From Argopecten irradians (lineage: Eukaryota; Mollusca; Bivalvia; Pectinida; Pectinidae): a stretch of DNA of 64,000 nt. The stretch is from assembly GCF_041381155.1 (NCBI RefSeq), contig NC_091135.1, positions 2,610,490 to 2,674,489 on the forward strand, given 5' to 3'. The notes below the pieces were generated by a model. That model searched no databases and was not told where the DNA came from. It saw only the letters and a list, made by a program, of their open reading frames with translations. Made by a program: the position numbers and the translations under genes. This document shows positions 22,007 through 35,371 of this stretch, one piece after another. How positions within the stretch are numbered: position 1 is the first letter of the stretch; each line of letters begins with the position of its first letter.

Positions 22007-23104
22007 TAAAGTCTAAAAATCGGACGGTACTATTTACTATTCAGTATTCAAAGAAAATGGCTAGTTAATAGGTTAGAGTGCGTACTTTTAGCGAATGGTT
22101 AGTTCTAAATGTACTTTGTGGGTGACTGAATTTACACTAGTTAGACATGGAGTAATAAGTCCAAGGTTTGTTAGATAACATATCCATTTAAGTGTGTGAT
22201 ACGAAAATCTTTATACGCTTCTGTGGCTCACAAGCAGGAAATACCAATACAGGGAACAGTAATCCCATGGAAGAGTGAACGAGATGATGAGGTCAGCAAG
22301 GAGAGGAGGAAGAACAAGTGAGAGGGAGGTTAAACAAATCAAAGGACGTTGTTAGGACGTCAGCGAGAGAGAGAGAGAGAGAGAGAGAATCGGGGAAGGC
22401 GAGGTGGTTTGGTGGATGGAGGTGGAACAGAGAGCGCAGATATTAGCTGTGACGTTTCAACTGGAACGGACAGTGACATGTAACGACACATGTATAGTGG
22501 CACTGAAAAAAGTCCACCCTAATGAAAACAAGGAAAGATTGGTTGACACAAGTTAACTGGTGTGTGCATCAAAATCGCTAGATCATTCCAGGTCGTGAAA
22601 TTGCATAGTTAATACAACACTACAAAACGTGTTTCTAATATGTCGTATTACATACCTGAATAGCTAGAGAATAAAACGTCCTGCCTCAATCAAAGTACAC
22701 AGGAAATAAAAGTCATGACAACCTTACATATACCACAGTCTGTGTCACACCGCGCCATCCGGAAGTCTATATGATTCACGTGCGGTACGGATCGATTTCA
22801 ACGATAAATCAGTAAAAACGTACTCTATATTCAAATGACCTACTGAGCATTTGAACAAGAGCGGAACACCTATTTTGTCCGATTTGGCTGCCATGATGGC
22901 AAAGCATAAAGTTTCTTGAAGCTTCATTGGTTATTGCTCAGGCTGGGTACTATATTGATATTATTATATTTCATAGTTATAGTTTCTTTTTTCGCGAATG
23001 GTAAAAGAAGAAGTCTACTTATCATTGGTAACATCAACATCTTGCGATAAATTTTCGTTTTTATGGTAGCATACGTGGATATGTTGTTATACATTATAAC
23101 ATTT
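22007..23104. other. Non-coding stretch with purine-rich tract and (GA)n
   Basis: A purine-rich segment (22260-22440) includes a (GA)12 microsatellite at 22365-22388. No coding signal is seen. Confidence 0.6.
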
Positions 23105-23420
23105 TTTGTTATATGTTTGTTTAATGAACGTCCTATTAACAGCCAGGGTCATGTAAAGACGGCCTCATATGTATGCGTTGTGTAGCGTGTATGGAGTGCA
23201 AGGTTCATGTTTTGGGAGACTGCGATATGTTTGTGGTCTTGTATAGTGGAAGTCTTGTCCTTTTTATGGTGCTATACCACTGAAGCATGCTGCCGAAGAC
23301 ACCAAGCAACACACCCCACCTGGTCACATTATACTGACAGCGTGCAAACCAGTCATCCTACTCCCTTAATACTAAGCGCTAAGCAGGAACAGAAACTACC
23401 ACTCTTATAGACTTTGGTGT
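23105..23420 (+). repeat. Dispersed repeat with the 'acgtcctattaac' SINE-tail core
   Basis: Starts gaacgtcctattaacagcc (23126) followed by agggtcatgtaaagacgg, the core seen in the SINE at 35372-35593 (inverted) and in the array at 30779-31575. It continues through a moderately GC-rich body (ttttgggagactgcgatatg ... aagacaccaagcaacacacc) that I recall as common in bivalve genomes. The 67-codon open frame in it is repeat-derived. Confidence 0.6.
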
Positions 23421-25747
23421 GTAACCTGGGGTAAAACCCAGAACGAGATATTTCGTCACCTACATATTTTGTTAGACATTACGGTACGTTTCATCATCTG
23501 AATGACATCTAAAGTATTACGTGATTAGAGTAGTATCATTCTCTACTCAGCCAACAAATGTCTTTGTCTTTCGGCATCTGAGTGTCATAACTAGAAAATA
23601 GTTCATAACATAGGAAGTAATTCTCGTTATTTTAATGCTATTTTCCAGATACTTCACCACGCGAGCAGTACTACACCAATATATATATACATATTCGATT
23701 TATCGACTTTGAAAGTGTTAGATACCCGCATGCATATCTACAAGTAAATCGATATCCGCATCTTAACACCAAAGCAACCTTTCACAACTGTGTAGTCTCT
23801 AATGGGCCTTGTGAATCAGGTAACATTTAAGACAAAAGAAAGTAACCATTGAAGAGAAATGGGTAAGTAATCATGGGGAGTGTAGCATGCACTGATAAGT
23901 CTACGTATAGCTTCAACATTTACTCAGCATGTTAGTTTCTGGTATAATCAAAGAACATTGTCGTTATTGCGGCTCATAAAAAACTCTTAAAACTCGCCAT
24001 AAATAGACCTGTCGGTGGTATTTAGACATATATAGATTAATGCTATGACTTTATTGAATGTGTCAGCATAACAAAGCTTCTTGGAATGGGTGACTTTCTT
24101 TCATTTTCAAATATATGACTACTGCTAAACGATGTCGTTAGACCATGATATCCCGGTGGACAAATAAACCAAAAGGATGAAAACTCATTGTAGATATATC
24201 GTAACGTTATTGTAGCGGCATCCTGTGTTGTTGATAATACTTTGCAGATTGTTAAAGCCATGTTGCAAGGTTTCAGTGTAAAACTTCAACATTTTCCTGA
24301 TAAATGTACGCCCTGTTATATGACATAACAATGTTGTAATATGCCATTTTGTGATTCATTATACATTTCTTAAATTTGGAATTTGTGTTAAATTCATTTG
24401 TTATTAGAATACCACAAAGACATTCTATCCCACATTATACATGCAACTCGACGCCGTGCTACCTAAGGCTTTACTCTCTTTTTTTATCTCATACCTACAG
24501 GTGTAATACTGGCTTGTCTCGGGCAATACACTCATTTCGCTTGAGGCTGTATTGCATGGGTAACCATGCAATAAAGCCTTGTGACGTCACAGCGTCAACA
24601 AAATTACTATTTCCTCAGTTCAATTTTCATATTTTCAAAACTAGGTTGTGTTGACTGTAAAAGATACAAGCAACGGGATTTGCATTGAAAATATCACGCA
24701 ATTTTCATTGATGGAGGTTTGACTTGAACTCGCGGTTTTTTTCATTCGCGCTAAAATTGCGATAAAACTTTGAGGTATGAGAGAGAAAAAAACTCTTTTA
24801 TATGTGGATATGATGGTTAGGGATATTCTACCCTTGGGATCCCAAAATGTGACACATTATGTGACCCACGGGTAGAGTAACCTTATTAGATGTCTGTCGG
24901 ACAGTCGGAGATGAGATCGTTAGACCGTCGGAAATGAGACCACCTCGATGTAACACAGGAAATAGACAGATCGTGTAGCGACAAAATAAAAGAGAAATTG
25001 TGTTTCTAACAATATATTTAATGGATTGTTCTCATTAATTAATGCGCCTAATCACAGATTGTACTGACAATGCCGCCGTACACTGAGTTTCCATCCGTAT
25101 ATTGCTCTAGGTGATCAAACAGTGTATTTCCGGTACGCCTGCTTAATTACTGTAAGTGTTAATTGACACAAGATGTGTCCGATATCTTCAAGGGGACCAA
25201 ATATTCCAGTTAAAAATCTAGTTAGATATTAGGAACTAAATTAAAGGGTAATACTTAAAGAAATATGTATTTTTTTTATTATCAAGTAGATTCATGGTCA
25301 TATGCATTTTTGTTTAGTCACTAGTGTATGACATAGACATATATATCATGACGTCATGATATCAACAATTTTATTTTATTTTAGAAATATTTTATTAACA
25401 ATACAAATATGAAAACAATGCAAAATAAAGTTAAAAGAATAAGACAACAGGCGCAATGCCTTTATCGGTCATCTTCTAGCTATTGACAATGGGGTATTGT
25501 AATTTTTTCATCAAAATTATAAAACTTTGTAATAATTTACGAAATTTCACGAACTGTTTTTTCTGTTCAACGTTGCATACTTGGATTCATTCACATAAAA
25601 AAAACCTCTACTATTTCAAGATGCTACTTTTCCGTGTTATGTCTGGTTCATATGGTGTATATATATTCATAAATTTTTCACGACACATTAATAGTTACTA
25701 ATTGTTGAAATGAATATAAAATGGGTTTTATTTCGGAACTGGGCCCA
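23421..25747. other. Non-coding stretch with a weak inverted-repeat candidate
   Basis: At 24472-24499 and 24770-24797 two arms (ctctttttttatctcatacc / ggtatgagagagaaaaaaac) pair imperfectly over about 24 bp, bounding a possible 326-bp MITE that includes a local cgcggtt...cgcg stretch. Otherwise no gene or RNA is recognised. Confidence 0.45.
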
Positions 25748-25969
25748 ACTTTAAGTGCCCAGGACCCAGTTTCATAAACAACCCTTAAATTAAAGTAATT
25801 CCTTAACTTAAAATTCTTCATAGGAAAACATGACAGATTTAAAAGAAGGCTCCTTACCTTATGATTTTTTCATTAACTTTTGTAATGCTTTTCTATGGGA
25901 AAATTTAAGTTAAGAAATACCTTAAAGTTAAGGAATGTTCATGAAACTGGGTCCTGGGCACTTAAAGTA
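25748..25969. mobile_element. Palindromic MITE, 222 bp
   Basis: Outer 28 bases actttaagtgcccaggac... (25748) and their inverse ...gtcctgggcacttaaagt (to 25969) match almost perfectly, and pairing continues imperfectly inward (ccttaacttaaaattcttca / tgggaaaatttaagttaag). Nearly the whole element can fold on itself. No clear target duplication. Confidence 0.8.
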
Positions 25970-28400
25970 TAAGAAGCAAGCTTATGGAAAGTATGAAATG
26001 TAAGCTCCATCGTTGGCATCGGAAGTGATATTATATTAAGTTTCTTACTATTGTTATGTATTGCAAGTGTAAATATGACCCCTCCTTCCCATCCCTTTCT
26101 CTCGCTTTACTATTGTCCCAATTTCCATGCTAAAACGTTCGATTAAAACTAAAAAAAAAGAAAAGAAGAAAAAGAGGAGGGGTATCACATATCATTACTT
26201 TATACACCTTTATATGGACACTAAAAGCAATAGTGTACATTTTGAACCATCTCCCCGTTAGAATGAATAAAAAGTTCCTTATGTATACATGTAACTTGGA
26301 TTAATCTGAAAAAGAGGCTAAATCTAAATATACTCTAAAACACTATTTCATATGAATGAAAAAAGCGGATTTTATCATTTAGTTGACGCTAACATTGATT
26401 AACATCGCAGGTTGTATAAAAATTGATTATAAAGTTCTATATTAAAACATTAATAGATATAAAAAAAGACTTAAAAATATATTGTTCAAATCACCAAAGC
26501 ACATGGCGATTATGTGATTATCTAAAGATGATTCCGTTTGTCTGTTTTACAACAGTATCTGGTTATAATCTATGTCAGTCGACGAAGACAAATATTTTAT
26601 CAATCTATCAAAACCCAATAGAAAAATAAAGCCAGTTTTTGGATGTTGTGGATGAATAACGTAAACTTACTCATTTTAACCCATATCATAGGTATGTAGT
26701 AATATATCCTCGTCATGTATCCGAAGTATACCAGATTTGTCGTCATAGTTTCTTGCGACTGACAATTCGACCATTTTCACTATAATATGCTTAGTGAGGG
26801 GAAAGCTGTCTGTTAATACGGCACGCTTCATAAGATTTTTGTCTGTTCAATTACATTTTGATAACACCTTATGGAAACCATTCGCCAGCGTTGATGTTGT
26901 GTAACAATGAACCAGTATAATGACTACATTAAAAGAGGATAAAAACGTTACAGCATGGAAATTATCCAGACGTATGTACAACATTTCGCGTCTTTCATCA
27001 TTTCAACATACAATGTATTTGCTAAAACATAATTTCGTGATCAACAGCTGTTATATCTACCAACATGTTGTAATTACGTATATACAATTATTCGCTAGAC
27101 ATTTAAAATCGCGTTTGAGCACTCTCGTGAAACTGAAGTATATATCAATATATCAATATGAACAATACACGAAACAATCGTATAACAATGAAACATATTC
27201 AAGTACTCACTTTTCTGAGATAGTCCTAGAACTGCAATCCAATCTTTTCTCCTGATAAATTAACTTGTATGTTTTGTTGTAAGTACAATGTGTCATTACT
27301 CATCCTAATGGCCTGTCCCCGCGCTGCATGGCCTCTCACATCCCTACCTGTCCGGTTAGATCTGGTCCTCCACACATGTGTGACGCAGATTTACCAGATT
27401 CCGATATCCGACCGTCGTTAAAAACGGATGCTGACGCTGTCACGCGCTGTACCAATGGAGTGCTGGCCGTGTGCTTTCAATTCGCTGGCAGATACGTTCC
27501 ATTTCAGAACGTTGGCATATACAGCTGTACGCGTATTAGTAACGAAACTATACAATTAGATATAATTATCTCCTTTTAAAACGACCATAAATAAATAAAA
27601 TGTTACGCAACGTTAAAATTAAGTACTTTCAAGTGATTAATCATTCTATATGACTTATTGTTCAGCATTTTCACTTGAACCATTTGGATGTATATTTGTG
27701 TTGGATCGATTTGCCAATATTAGGGGAGGCGGTTGAGGTAATGACTCTCTGTGTTAAATATCTTGTGACAATATACTCAATGATTCTTCAAACATTAACT
27801 TGACATTGTAAACAAACAGACGTTTTAGAATTTTATTGGAATTTTAGACCGAAACAATGATTGACAAATATTTGATTTTGCATAAAGTTCTACAATATGG
27901 TCTTAAACATACGACAAAAAAGAAAATAACCTCATACCAAATTGATTACATAACAAAACACAGAACATGACACTCAGATATAGTTTGAAACATATAGTCT
28001 ATGTCAACGTTGAACAAGAGAAATTTGTGTAAACCTCCAACAACGTAATGAAGGACATTCTCTCTTGTCAATAGCCAATAACGATGATTTAATGATGGGG
28101 AATTTTATCTTTGTTCAAAACATTTACGGTGATGAATGACGCGACAGATAGGTCCTCACGCAGGAAGAGATTAAATGACTTCACACAAAAGCATTCAAAG
28201 AGTGACTTCAATCTTAAAAACTATTCTAACCCCACATTTTGATATGGATTATTTGAACTTGATCACTCGGGTTTGGGGTCAACAACAGTCGGTCTTCATC
28301 CGAAATTCAACATAATGATGAGCGTGAGTGAATAGAAGAGATAAAAGCTTGACGGGTGTACAGTATGAATAGCGTATAGAATGATGTTATGTTACAAACC
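25970..28400. other. Non-coding stretch; one GC-richer patch
   Basis: 27310-27545 has higher GC and many CpG (for example gctgacgctgtcacgcgctg), unlike its surroundings, with an 83-codon plus-strand frame. It could be a promoter-proximal or exonic remnant, but no motif is recognised. Elsewhere AT-rich and featureless. Confidence 0.45.
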
Positions 28401-29880
28401 CCAACAGTTGTAAGTGTCACGACAGAACAGGCACACGTCTCCTACAGTTGTAAGTGTCACGACAGAACAGGCACACGTCTCCTACAGTTGTAAGTGTCAC
28501 GACAGAACAGGCACACGTCTCCAACAGTTGTAAGTGTCACGACAGAACAGGCACACGTCTCCAACAGTTGTAAGTGTCACGACAGAACAGGCACACGTCT
28601 CCAACAGTTGTAAGTGTCACGACAGAACAGGCACACGTCTCCAACAGTTGTAAGTGTCATGACAGAACAGGCACACGTCTCCAACAGTTGTAAGTGTCAT
28701 GACAGAACAGGCACACGTCTCCAACAGTTGTAAGTGTCACGACAGAACAGGCACACGTCTCCAACAGTTGTAAGTGTCACGACAGAACAGGCACACGTCT
28801 CCAACAGTTGTAAGTGTCACGACAGAACAGGCACACGTCTCCAACAGTTGTAAGTGTCATGACAGAACAGGCACAGGTCTCCAACAGTTGTAAGTGTCAT
28901 GACAGAACAGGCACAGGTCTCCAACAGTTGTAAGTGTCATGACAGAACAGGCACAGGTCTCCAACAGTTGTAAGTGTCATGACAGAACAGGCACAGGTCT
29001 CCAACAGTTGTAAGTGTCATGACAGAACAGGCACACGTCTCCTACAGTTGTAAGTGTCACGACAGAACAGACACACGTCTCCAACAGTTGTAAGTGTCAC
29101 GACAGAACAGGCACACGTCTCCAACAGTTGTAAGTGTCATGACAGAACAGGCACACGTCTCCAACAGTTGTAAGTGTCATGACAGAACAGGCACAGGTCT
29201 CCAACAGTTGTAAGTGTCATGACAGAACAGCCACACGTCTCCAACAGTTGTAAGTGTCATGACAGAACAGGCACACGTCTCCAACAGTTGTAAGTGTCAT
29301 GACAGAACAGGCACACGTCTCCAACAGTTGTAAGTGTCATGACAGAACAGGCACAGGTCTCCAACAGTTGTAAGTGTCATGACAGAACAGGCACACGTCT
29401 CCTACAGTTGTAAGTGTCACGACAGAACAGACACACGTCTTCAACAGTTGTAAGTGTCACGACAGAACAGACACACGTCTCCAACAGTTGTAAGTGTCAT
29501 GACAGAACAGACACACGTCTCCAACAGTTGTAAGTGTCACGACAGAACAGGCACAGGTCTCCAACAGTTGTAAGTGTCATGACAGAACAGACACACGTCT
29601 CCAACAGTTGTAAGTGTCACGACAGAACAGGCACAGGTCTCCAACAGTTGTAAGTGTCATGACAGAACAGGCACACGTCTCCAACAGTTGTAAGTGTCAC
29701 GACAGAACAGGCACACGTCTCCAACAGTTGTAAGTGTCATGACAGAACAGGCACACGTCTCCAACAGTTGTAAGTGTCACGACAGAACAGGCACACGTCT
29801 CCAACAGTTGTAAGTGTCACGACAGAACAGGCACACGTCTCCAACAGTTGTAAGTGTCATGACAGAACAGGCACACGTCT
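28401..29880 (+). repeat. 40-bp satellite, exactly 37 copies
   Basis: Unit: ccaacagttgtaagtgtcac + gacagaacaggcacacgtct. The array spans 1,480 bp, that is 37 x 40 without a single insertion or deletion. Variation is limited mainly to a C/T at gtcacg/gtcatg, C/G at cacacg/cacagg, G/A at ggcac/gacac and A/T at ccaac/cctac; these come in blocks (for example four catg-cagg units in a row at 28841-29000). Confidence 0.98.
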
Positions 29881-30778
29881 CCTGAAGCAGGAGATTCAAT
29901 GAAGGCAGCCACAATCATTCCAACAATGGCATAACTTCGTCTAAATCATTATTATCCTTGCCCTTTGAATTAATTGAAATGGGTATCTCTCAACCAACTA
30001 TCTGAACGAAATAAAGTATTTCAAATAAGTATTTTTACTGACGAGGTTGCCTCTCTCAGTCTTGTTTCTCATTCAACGTTTACATGGATTGTACATTAAT
30101 GTAAATTACTTCACAAAAATGTCGTTGCCAATATCTTATTTACCTTCCCGATCAACAAGCACATACTCTTTTTTTGTCTGCAAACTTCTTTGGACAGAAA
30201 TAGCAGGATGTTTGAGGTTTATGTGTTTCTAACTGTATTTTACTATGTTCATTACTTGTGAAATCTACACCTGATCAAATACTTAATTTCACAAAAGACT
30301 TCTGTAGCTACCTCAAACTTCAAATCGTCAAATCGCCATCTTGTTATTATTCCGTGTATTGGTCATGAAATGTTGAGAACGAGTAAACAACATTGAACAT
30401 ATGACGTAGAAACTCGAAGTAATATTTGATGCAATTTAGTCTCATTATAGATGGTACACATACCTAATCGTTCATCATTAAATTGAGATATTGAGTTGGA
30501 TATTATCTGTGTACATATATCATCAACATGGTAAAGTAATATTTACGTGGATAGGTTGGTGTAATCAACAATGTAGCTGTAACATGTTTAATTAACACAC
30601 AATTCATCAGAACGTAAGATTTAGTTTTGTAAATTCTGCCTTACATCTCATCGACAACTATTGTTGTCTTAAAAAGATTTCTCCATTGACGTGACGTGTT
30701 TCTATGTAGTAAGTGTTATAGGGAAACTCTGGTATACCATGGTGTGTCTTCTTGTTATAATAGGAACAGTTAGACTAA
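29881..30778. other. Non-coding stretch
   Basis: No gene, RNA or repeat recognised apart from AT-rich sequence. Confidence 0.6.
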
Positions 30779-31575
30779 CGTCCTATTAACAGCCATGGTC
30801 ATCTAAGGACGGCCCTTCGTGTATAATGTCCTATTAACAGCCATGGTCATTTAAGAACGGTCTCCCATGTATCACGTCCTATTAACAGCCAGGGTAATTT
30901 AAGAACGGTCCTTTGTGTATAATGTCCTATTAACAGCCATGGTCATTTAAGAACGGTCTCCCATGTATCACGTCCTATTAACAGCCAGGATAATTTTAAG
31001 GACGATCTCCTATATATAACGTCCTATTAACAGCCATGGTCATTTAAGAACGGTCCTTTGTGTATAATGTCCTATTAACAGCCATGGTCATTTAAGAATG
31101 TTCTCCCATGTATCACGTCCTATTAACAGCGAGGGTAATTTAAGGACGGTCCCCATGCGTGTATAACGTCCTATTAACAGCCAGGGTAATTTAAGGACGG
31201 TCCCCATTCATGTATCACGTCCTATTAACAGCCAGGGTCATTTAAGGACGGTCTCCCATGTATAACGTCCTATTAACAGCCAGGGTAATTTAAGGACGGT
31301 CCCCATTCATGTATAACGTCCTATTAACAGCCAGGGTCATTTAAGGACGGTCTCCCATGTATAACGTCCTATTAACAGCCAGGGTCATTTAAGGACGGTC
31401 TCCCATGTATAACGTCCTATTAACAGCCAGGGTCATTTAAGGACGGTCTCCCATGTATAACGTCCTATTAACAGCCAGGGTCATTTAAGGACGGTTTATT
31501 AAGTATAACGTCCTATTAAAAGTCAGGGTCATTTAAGGACTGCCTCGTTGTATAACATCCTAACAACAGGTCAAT
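30779..31575 (+). repeat. 48-51-bp minisatellite derived from a SINE tail, 16 copies plus a partial
   Basis: Each unit starts gtcctattaacagccagggt-catttaaggacggt and ends with a variable tgtataac/tgtatcac. The core equals the 3' part of the SINE at 35372-35593 and the start of the dispersed repeat at 23126. Two unit types (agggtaat and atggtcat) alternate in the first half, while the second half is homogeneous. Confidence 0.95.
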
Positions 31576-31579
31576 TTAA

Positions 31580-32729
31580 GGATGTATTCTTCTGAGGTTT
31601 CAGTCCCGTTGAAGTCTCGTTTCGACAAAGATCAAAGAAGTTATGAGATTTTTAAATACAATTTATCAATATCTGTAGCAAGTTGCCAGTTGCAAATTTT
31701 GTCAAAAAATTACAGTTCTAACTTAAGGATGTATTCTTCTGAAGTTTCAGTCCCGTTGAAGTCTCGTTTCAACATAGATCAAAGTAGTTATGAGATTTTT
31801 AAATATAATTTATCAGTGTCTGTAGCAAGTTGCCAGATGCAAATTTTGTCAAAAAATTACATCTCTATTTTTAGCAGATTTTTTTATACGGGGATTTTAA
31901 GAAATGGGCCATTTGACGGCCATTTTGAAATTGTGTCTTTTTTCGCTTCAAGTAGAGCCACAGTTTTACCATTTTTTACTGAAATTGTTTTTACTTAAAT
32001 CATCACTGCGCCAGCATTTTTTGCTGTATTTAGCTAATTTTTGCTGTAAATCTTTACTTGGTTCGTGATAATTAAAATATTGAGCATTAATGTATAAAAT
32101 GATTCACTTTTTTCACTTTATTTTCACATTTAATGGTAATTTGAGCACTTTTAATTTTTACTCTAAAATACTGAAAAATAACAAATATTCAAGTAGGGCC
32201 AAAAAGTAAGCACACGGACCCCCCATTTTTCTGCCTGATTCTGAAAGAACAACCCTTTTCCTATTGATATGCAAAATATTAACAAAAGTTTAATACCAGA
32301 ACTTTTTCTATAAAGGGTTATATTTGGCAAAAATGGCTGAAAATGGTGCATTTTGTAGCTCAAAATTAAGGGGTAGGGGTAGCATATCTTGTTATTCTGA
32401 GAAAAAATATTAGTCGTTTTGATCAAAACTGGTATATTTTAAAAGAAGACTACTGGAAAATAAATTCTACAAATATAAATACATATCAAACACCTCATTA
32501 GGAAATTATGGCTTTAATATCTTGTGTATATGGTCAAAACGGCAAAATTCCCATAAAATCCAATATTTTGTCAACTAGGTATCTTTGAGTGACAGTAGCT
32601 CAAAAACGAGCACACGGACATATGTTTTTTCTTTCATTTTCTTTCATGGTATGAACTCCTCTTTCCAAAAATCTATATGAGAAAAAAGTTTAATACAAGA
32701 AAATTTTGACTTCTCAGAGGAGTACATCC
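31580..32729 (+). mobile_element. TTAA-flanked element, family B (1,150 bp)
   Basis: Ends ggatgtattcttctgag (31580) and ctcagaggagtacatcc (to 32729) are imperfect inverted repeats with TTAA outside each (31576-31579, 32730-32733). The left 147 bp is tandemly duplicated (31576-31722 and 31723-31869). As 147 is a multiple of three, a 138-codon frame runs through both copies; the differences are not biased to silent sites, so I do not call it a gene. A diverged, interrupted relative lies at 59624-60480. Confidence 0.75.
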
Positions 32730-32733
32730 TTAA

Positions 32734-34595
32734 AGAAGACGACTTCAAAACAATAAAACAATGATACAGCGTGATTTTTCCTTATCAGGACGACAGTATG
32801 CCATGCGTGCAATAAATTAATTTTTAAATTGTATGGGTTTGTTTCAAGAGGATGCAAAAAAGTTGGTGAGGAAGTTCTAAAGTTAAAAGATCATTAGAAC
32901 GAAAGGTTTCATATATATATAACTGAAAGTGCTTACGAGTTGTATATGTTGGACGCTTGGAATATTAACCTGGCAGAGTTCATTTACTACTAGAGTATGA
33001 TAAGGCACCATCCTCCATGCTTGACATATTTTGCTCAAATTATTATTCATATCACACAAAATATGTTAATTTGAAATCTTCCAGTGTGCTACTATTAACT
33101 TATTACATACTTGTGTAAATCATCACCAAAATATGAGAAAAGCAAAAATGTTGTTCTATTTCGTCTCGTAGAGTGTAAATCTTCACATACTTTAGTTCAA
33201 ATATATAATGTATATTTTGCTAAGTTAATATAACTCATGATTTTTTTTTTTTAAATATCATTGAACTTTAATTTCCTTTCATATGTTATAAAGGCTTGTG
33301 CGTGGTATCCAGTCACTTCTGATGCAATCATATAAAGGTAATATCTACAAATCTTAAATATAATGTTTCTTTTCCTTTTAAACAATGATGGCTAATTGGA
33401 TATTGGAGTTCGAAGTTTCCCTGTAAGAGGTTGGTAGTCCAAAAGACATGAAAGCTTGCGCTGTTTTCAATTTAAACATGGAAATATACAAGTTATAACC
33501 AATTCGTTTAGGTAACTATTACAATTGAATTCGTAATTTAAAAATGTATCGAAAAGAAATACATAATAAAGAGAAATGGCTGAGCTAACGTTGTATATCG
33601 AATCTATAGTGGCCAGTGTTTAGTCGCGCCCACCATATTTATTTCATGTTCATTGCTTTGGCTCACGTTTGTTTAGAAGAATGATTTCTTTTATTGAAAT
33701 TTGAGGATCCATGAATTATTTATCTTGACATTGTTCTGATAGAGAAATCTACAAAACGAAAGTAAGAAGTATTTTGATACATGTCTGCTTTAGGAAAAAT
33801 GAAATATTATATAGTATGCTAGTACATACGATGATGAGTTATAGAGTATGTGTTTATGATATACAGTAAAACCCCTATAACTCGAACAGCAGGGGACCAG
33901 GTCAATAGTTCGAGGAAAACGGGGCATTCGACTCATCCGATGTTGGTTACAATCGACAGTCAAAATGTCCGGTCTCTAACTATGACAAGCAATGAACGGC
34001 AATAGCATTCTAATTTCTTTATCTTTCAGCATTCTGGATTTCTTTATTCAAGTGTTTTATTGATAGCAAAATCAAGTTGAAAAAATATGTGTAACATAAA
34101 TTTAGCGTTTGAAAATGCTTACGAGAAAGTCCTAAATCAAATGTCATTCACAGCAGAGTAAGCAATCGTCATCTTGGCCAATGTACAATCCATATTGGTC
34201 AACAAGGAGTACATTTTACCAAAGATAAATAAGCAAATTACAGCAAACATTCGTAAGATGTTTTATCAACATATCATAGAACGTAAAATCCCCACATCGT
34301 TATATCACATTGACTCATCGTATGGATTTACGATATAGCTATGTGAAAATAGATCTATTTCAAAATCCATCATTGTTTTAATACACTGGTCTCCGTTGAT
34401 GTGGTTTTCGATAAAAGGCCACATTTGAATTGCTTTATTCCATCGATTTTCCTTTAATTTATTTCAAAACACAAATATTCCGTCCCGGAATTTTTGTCAA
34501 AGCAAACATAGGACCAGGCATTGTTAGACGGAGTGCAGTATCGACCTTCTCGTTAATCCTAACGCCCGACAATACTAGCTTTACACAAAACACCG
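32734..34595. other. Non-coding stretch with a pogo/Tigger-type end
   Basis: At 33864 cagtaaaacccctataactc-gaacagc, preceded by TA, matches the terminal sequence typical of pogo/Tigger elements; homologous-looking sequence runs to about 33960 (cgaggaaaacggggcattcg). No opposite end was found, so it is a solo or truncated end. The remainder is AT-rich. Confidence 0.5.
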
Positions 34596-34733
34596 ATGAA
34601 CACGGAATCTCGCGTAGAGAAATATCGATATCTCTCGGCCAGTGGCATTGTCGCTTTGATCTTTGTTCTTATCCATGACTACCTACTCTGGGATAAATCC
34701 TCTGTTTCACTTTTATATCACTGTGATGGCGAC
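34596..34733 (+). CDS. Candidate first exon of a type II membrane protein
   Basis: ATG at 34596 opens 46 codons that end at a good donor (ggcgac|gtaaga, 34734). The peptide starts with a short charged segment (MNTESRVEKYRY), then a hydrophobic stretch (LSASGIVALIFVLIHDYLLW) and a polar end, the usual layout of a signal-anchor exon in Golgi enzymes or similar proteins. Codons here are less AT-biased than in the surroundings. No downstream exon was identified and no family is recognised, so this may be chance. Confidence 0.25.
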
Positions 34734-35371
34734 GTAAGAATGGTTGTAATGCTTTATCGACAATTTACTTACTTGTAACCACATTCCCATTACATGATTG
34801 CAAGAGGCGACTAAGTACAGAATATGAAATTTTGTCTCATTTTTCTAAAAGAAATCGCACAAAATGGAGATTTGGCAATGTTGTATGTCAGTTTATAATA
34901 CCAACTGACTCAAAAACTGCTCAAAATGTCTGTAGATTAATTTGTTCAAGTAAACGAAATTTGTTGTACTGTAATTTCAGAATTTTAAGCAAAATATTAT
35001 ATAATGATATATTGAAATATGATAATATAAACGAGGCCCGATATTAAAGAATAATGGGCGGATCTGTACTAAATGTCTTTGAATAAGTATTAGTTGCTAT
35101 ACTTGTTAAAACTTTTCTCTGAAAGCATTAAGTGCATTTTATAAATATATACATGTACTAAATAATTAAAGCCCATTTACTTAGGTGAACAGTTGCGATA
35201 AATCTGATCAATGGTTGATAGTTTGCTTCACATTAACATCTTTCATAATACATGTATTCATGTTCCATTTCGCACTTTGTCTCTGATTTTATATTTATAA
35301 ATATGTCTACGAAGTACATAACTTTTGTAAAAGAAGATACAGTAAAACATGAACCTTTCCCATTAATTTCA
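34734..35371. other. Non-coding stretch
   Basis: AT-rich, no supported gene. It ends with the left target duplication of the SINE (CCCATTAATTTCA, 35359-35371). Confidence 0.55.

Noticed and set aside
26920..27255. 111-codon plus-strand frame
   Set aside because: Composition (Tyr, Ser, Ile, Asn) is typical of AT-rich noise and no family is recognised.
28401..29880. CRISPR-like array
   Set aside because: The 40-bp units are contiguous with no unique spacers and the genome is eukaryotic; it is a satellite.
31582..31998. 138-codon frame as a gene
   Set aside because: It is the duplicated end of a TTAA element and the differences between the two copies change residues freely.
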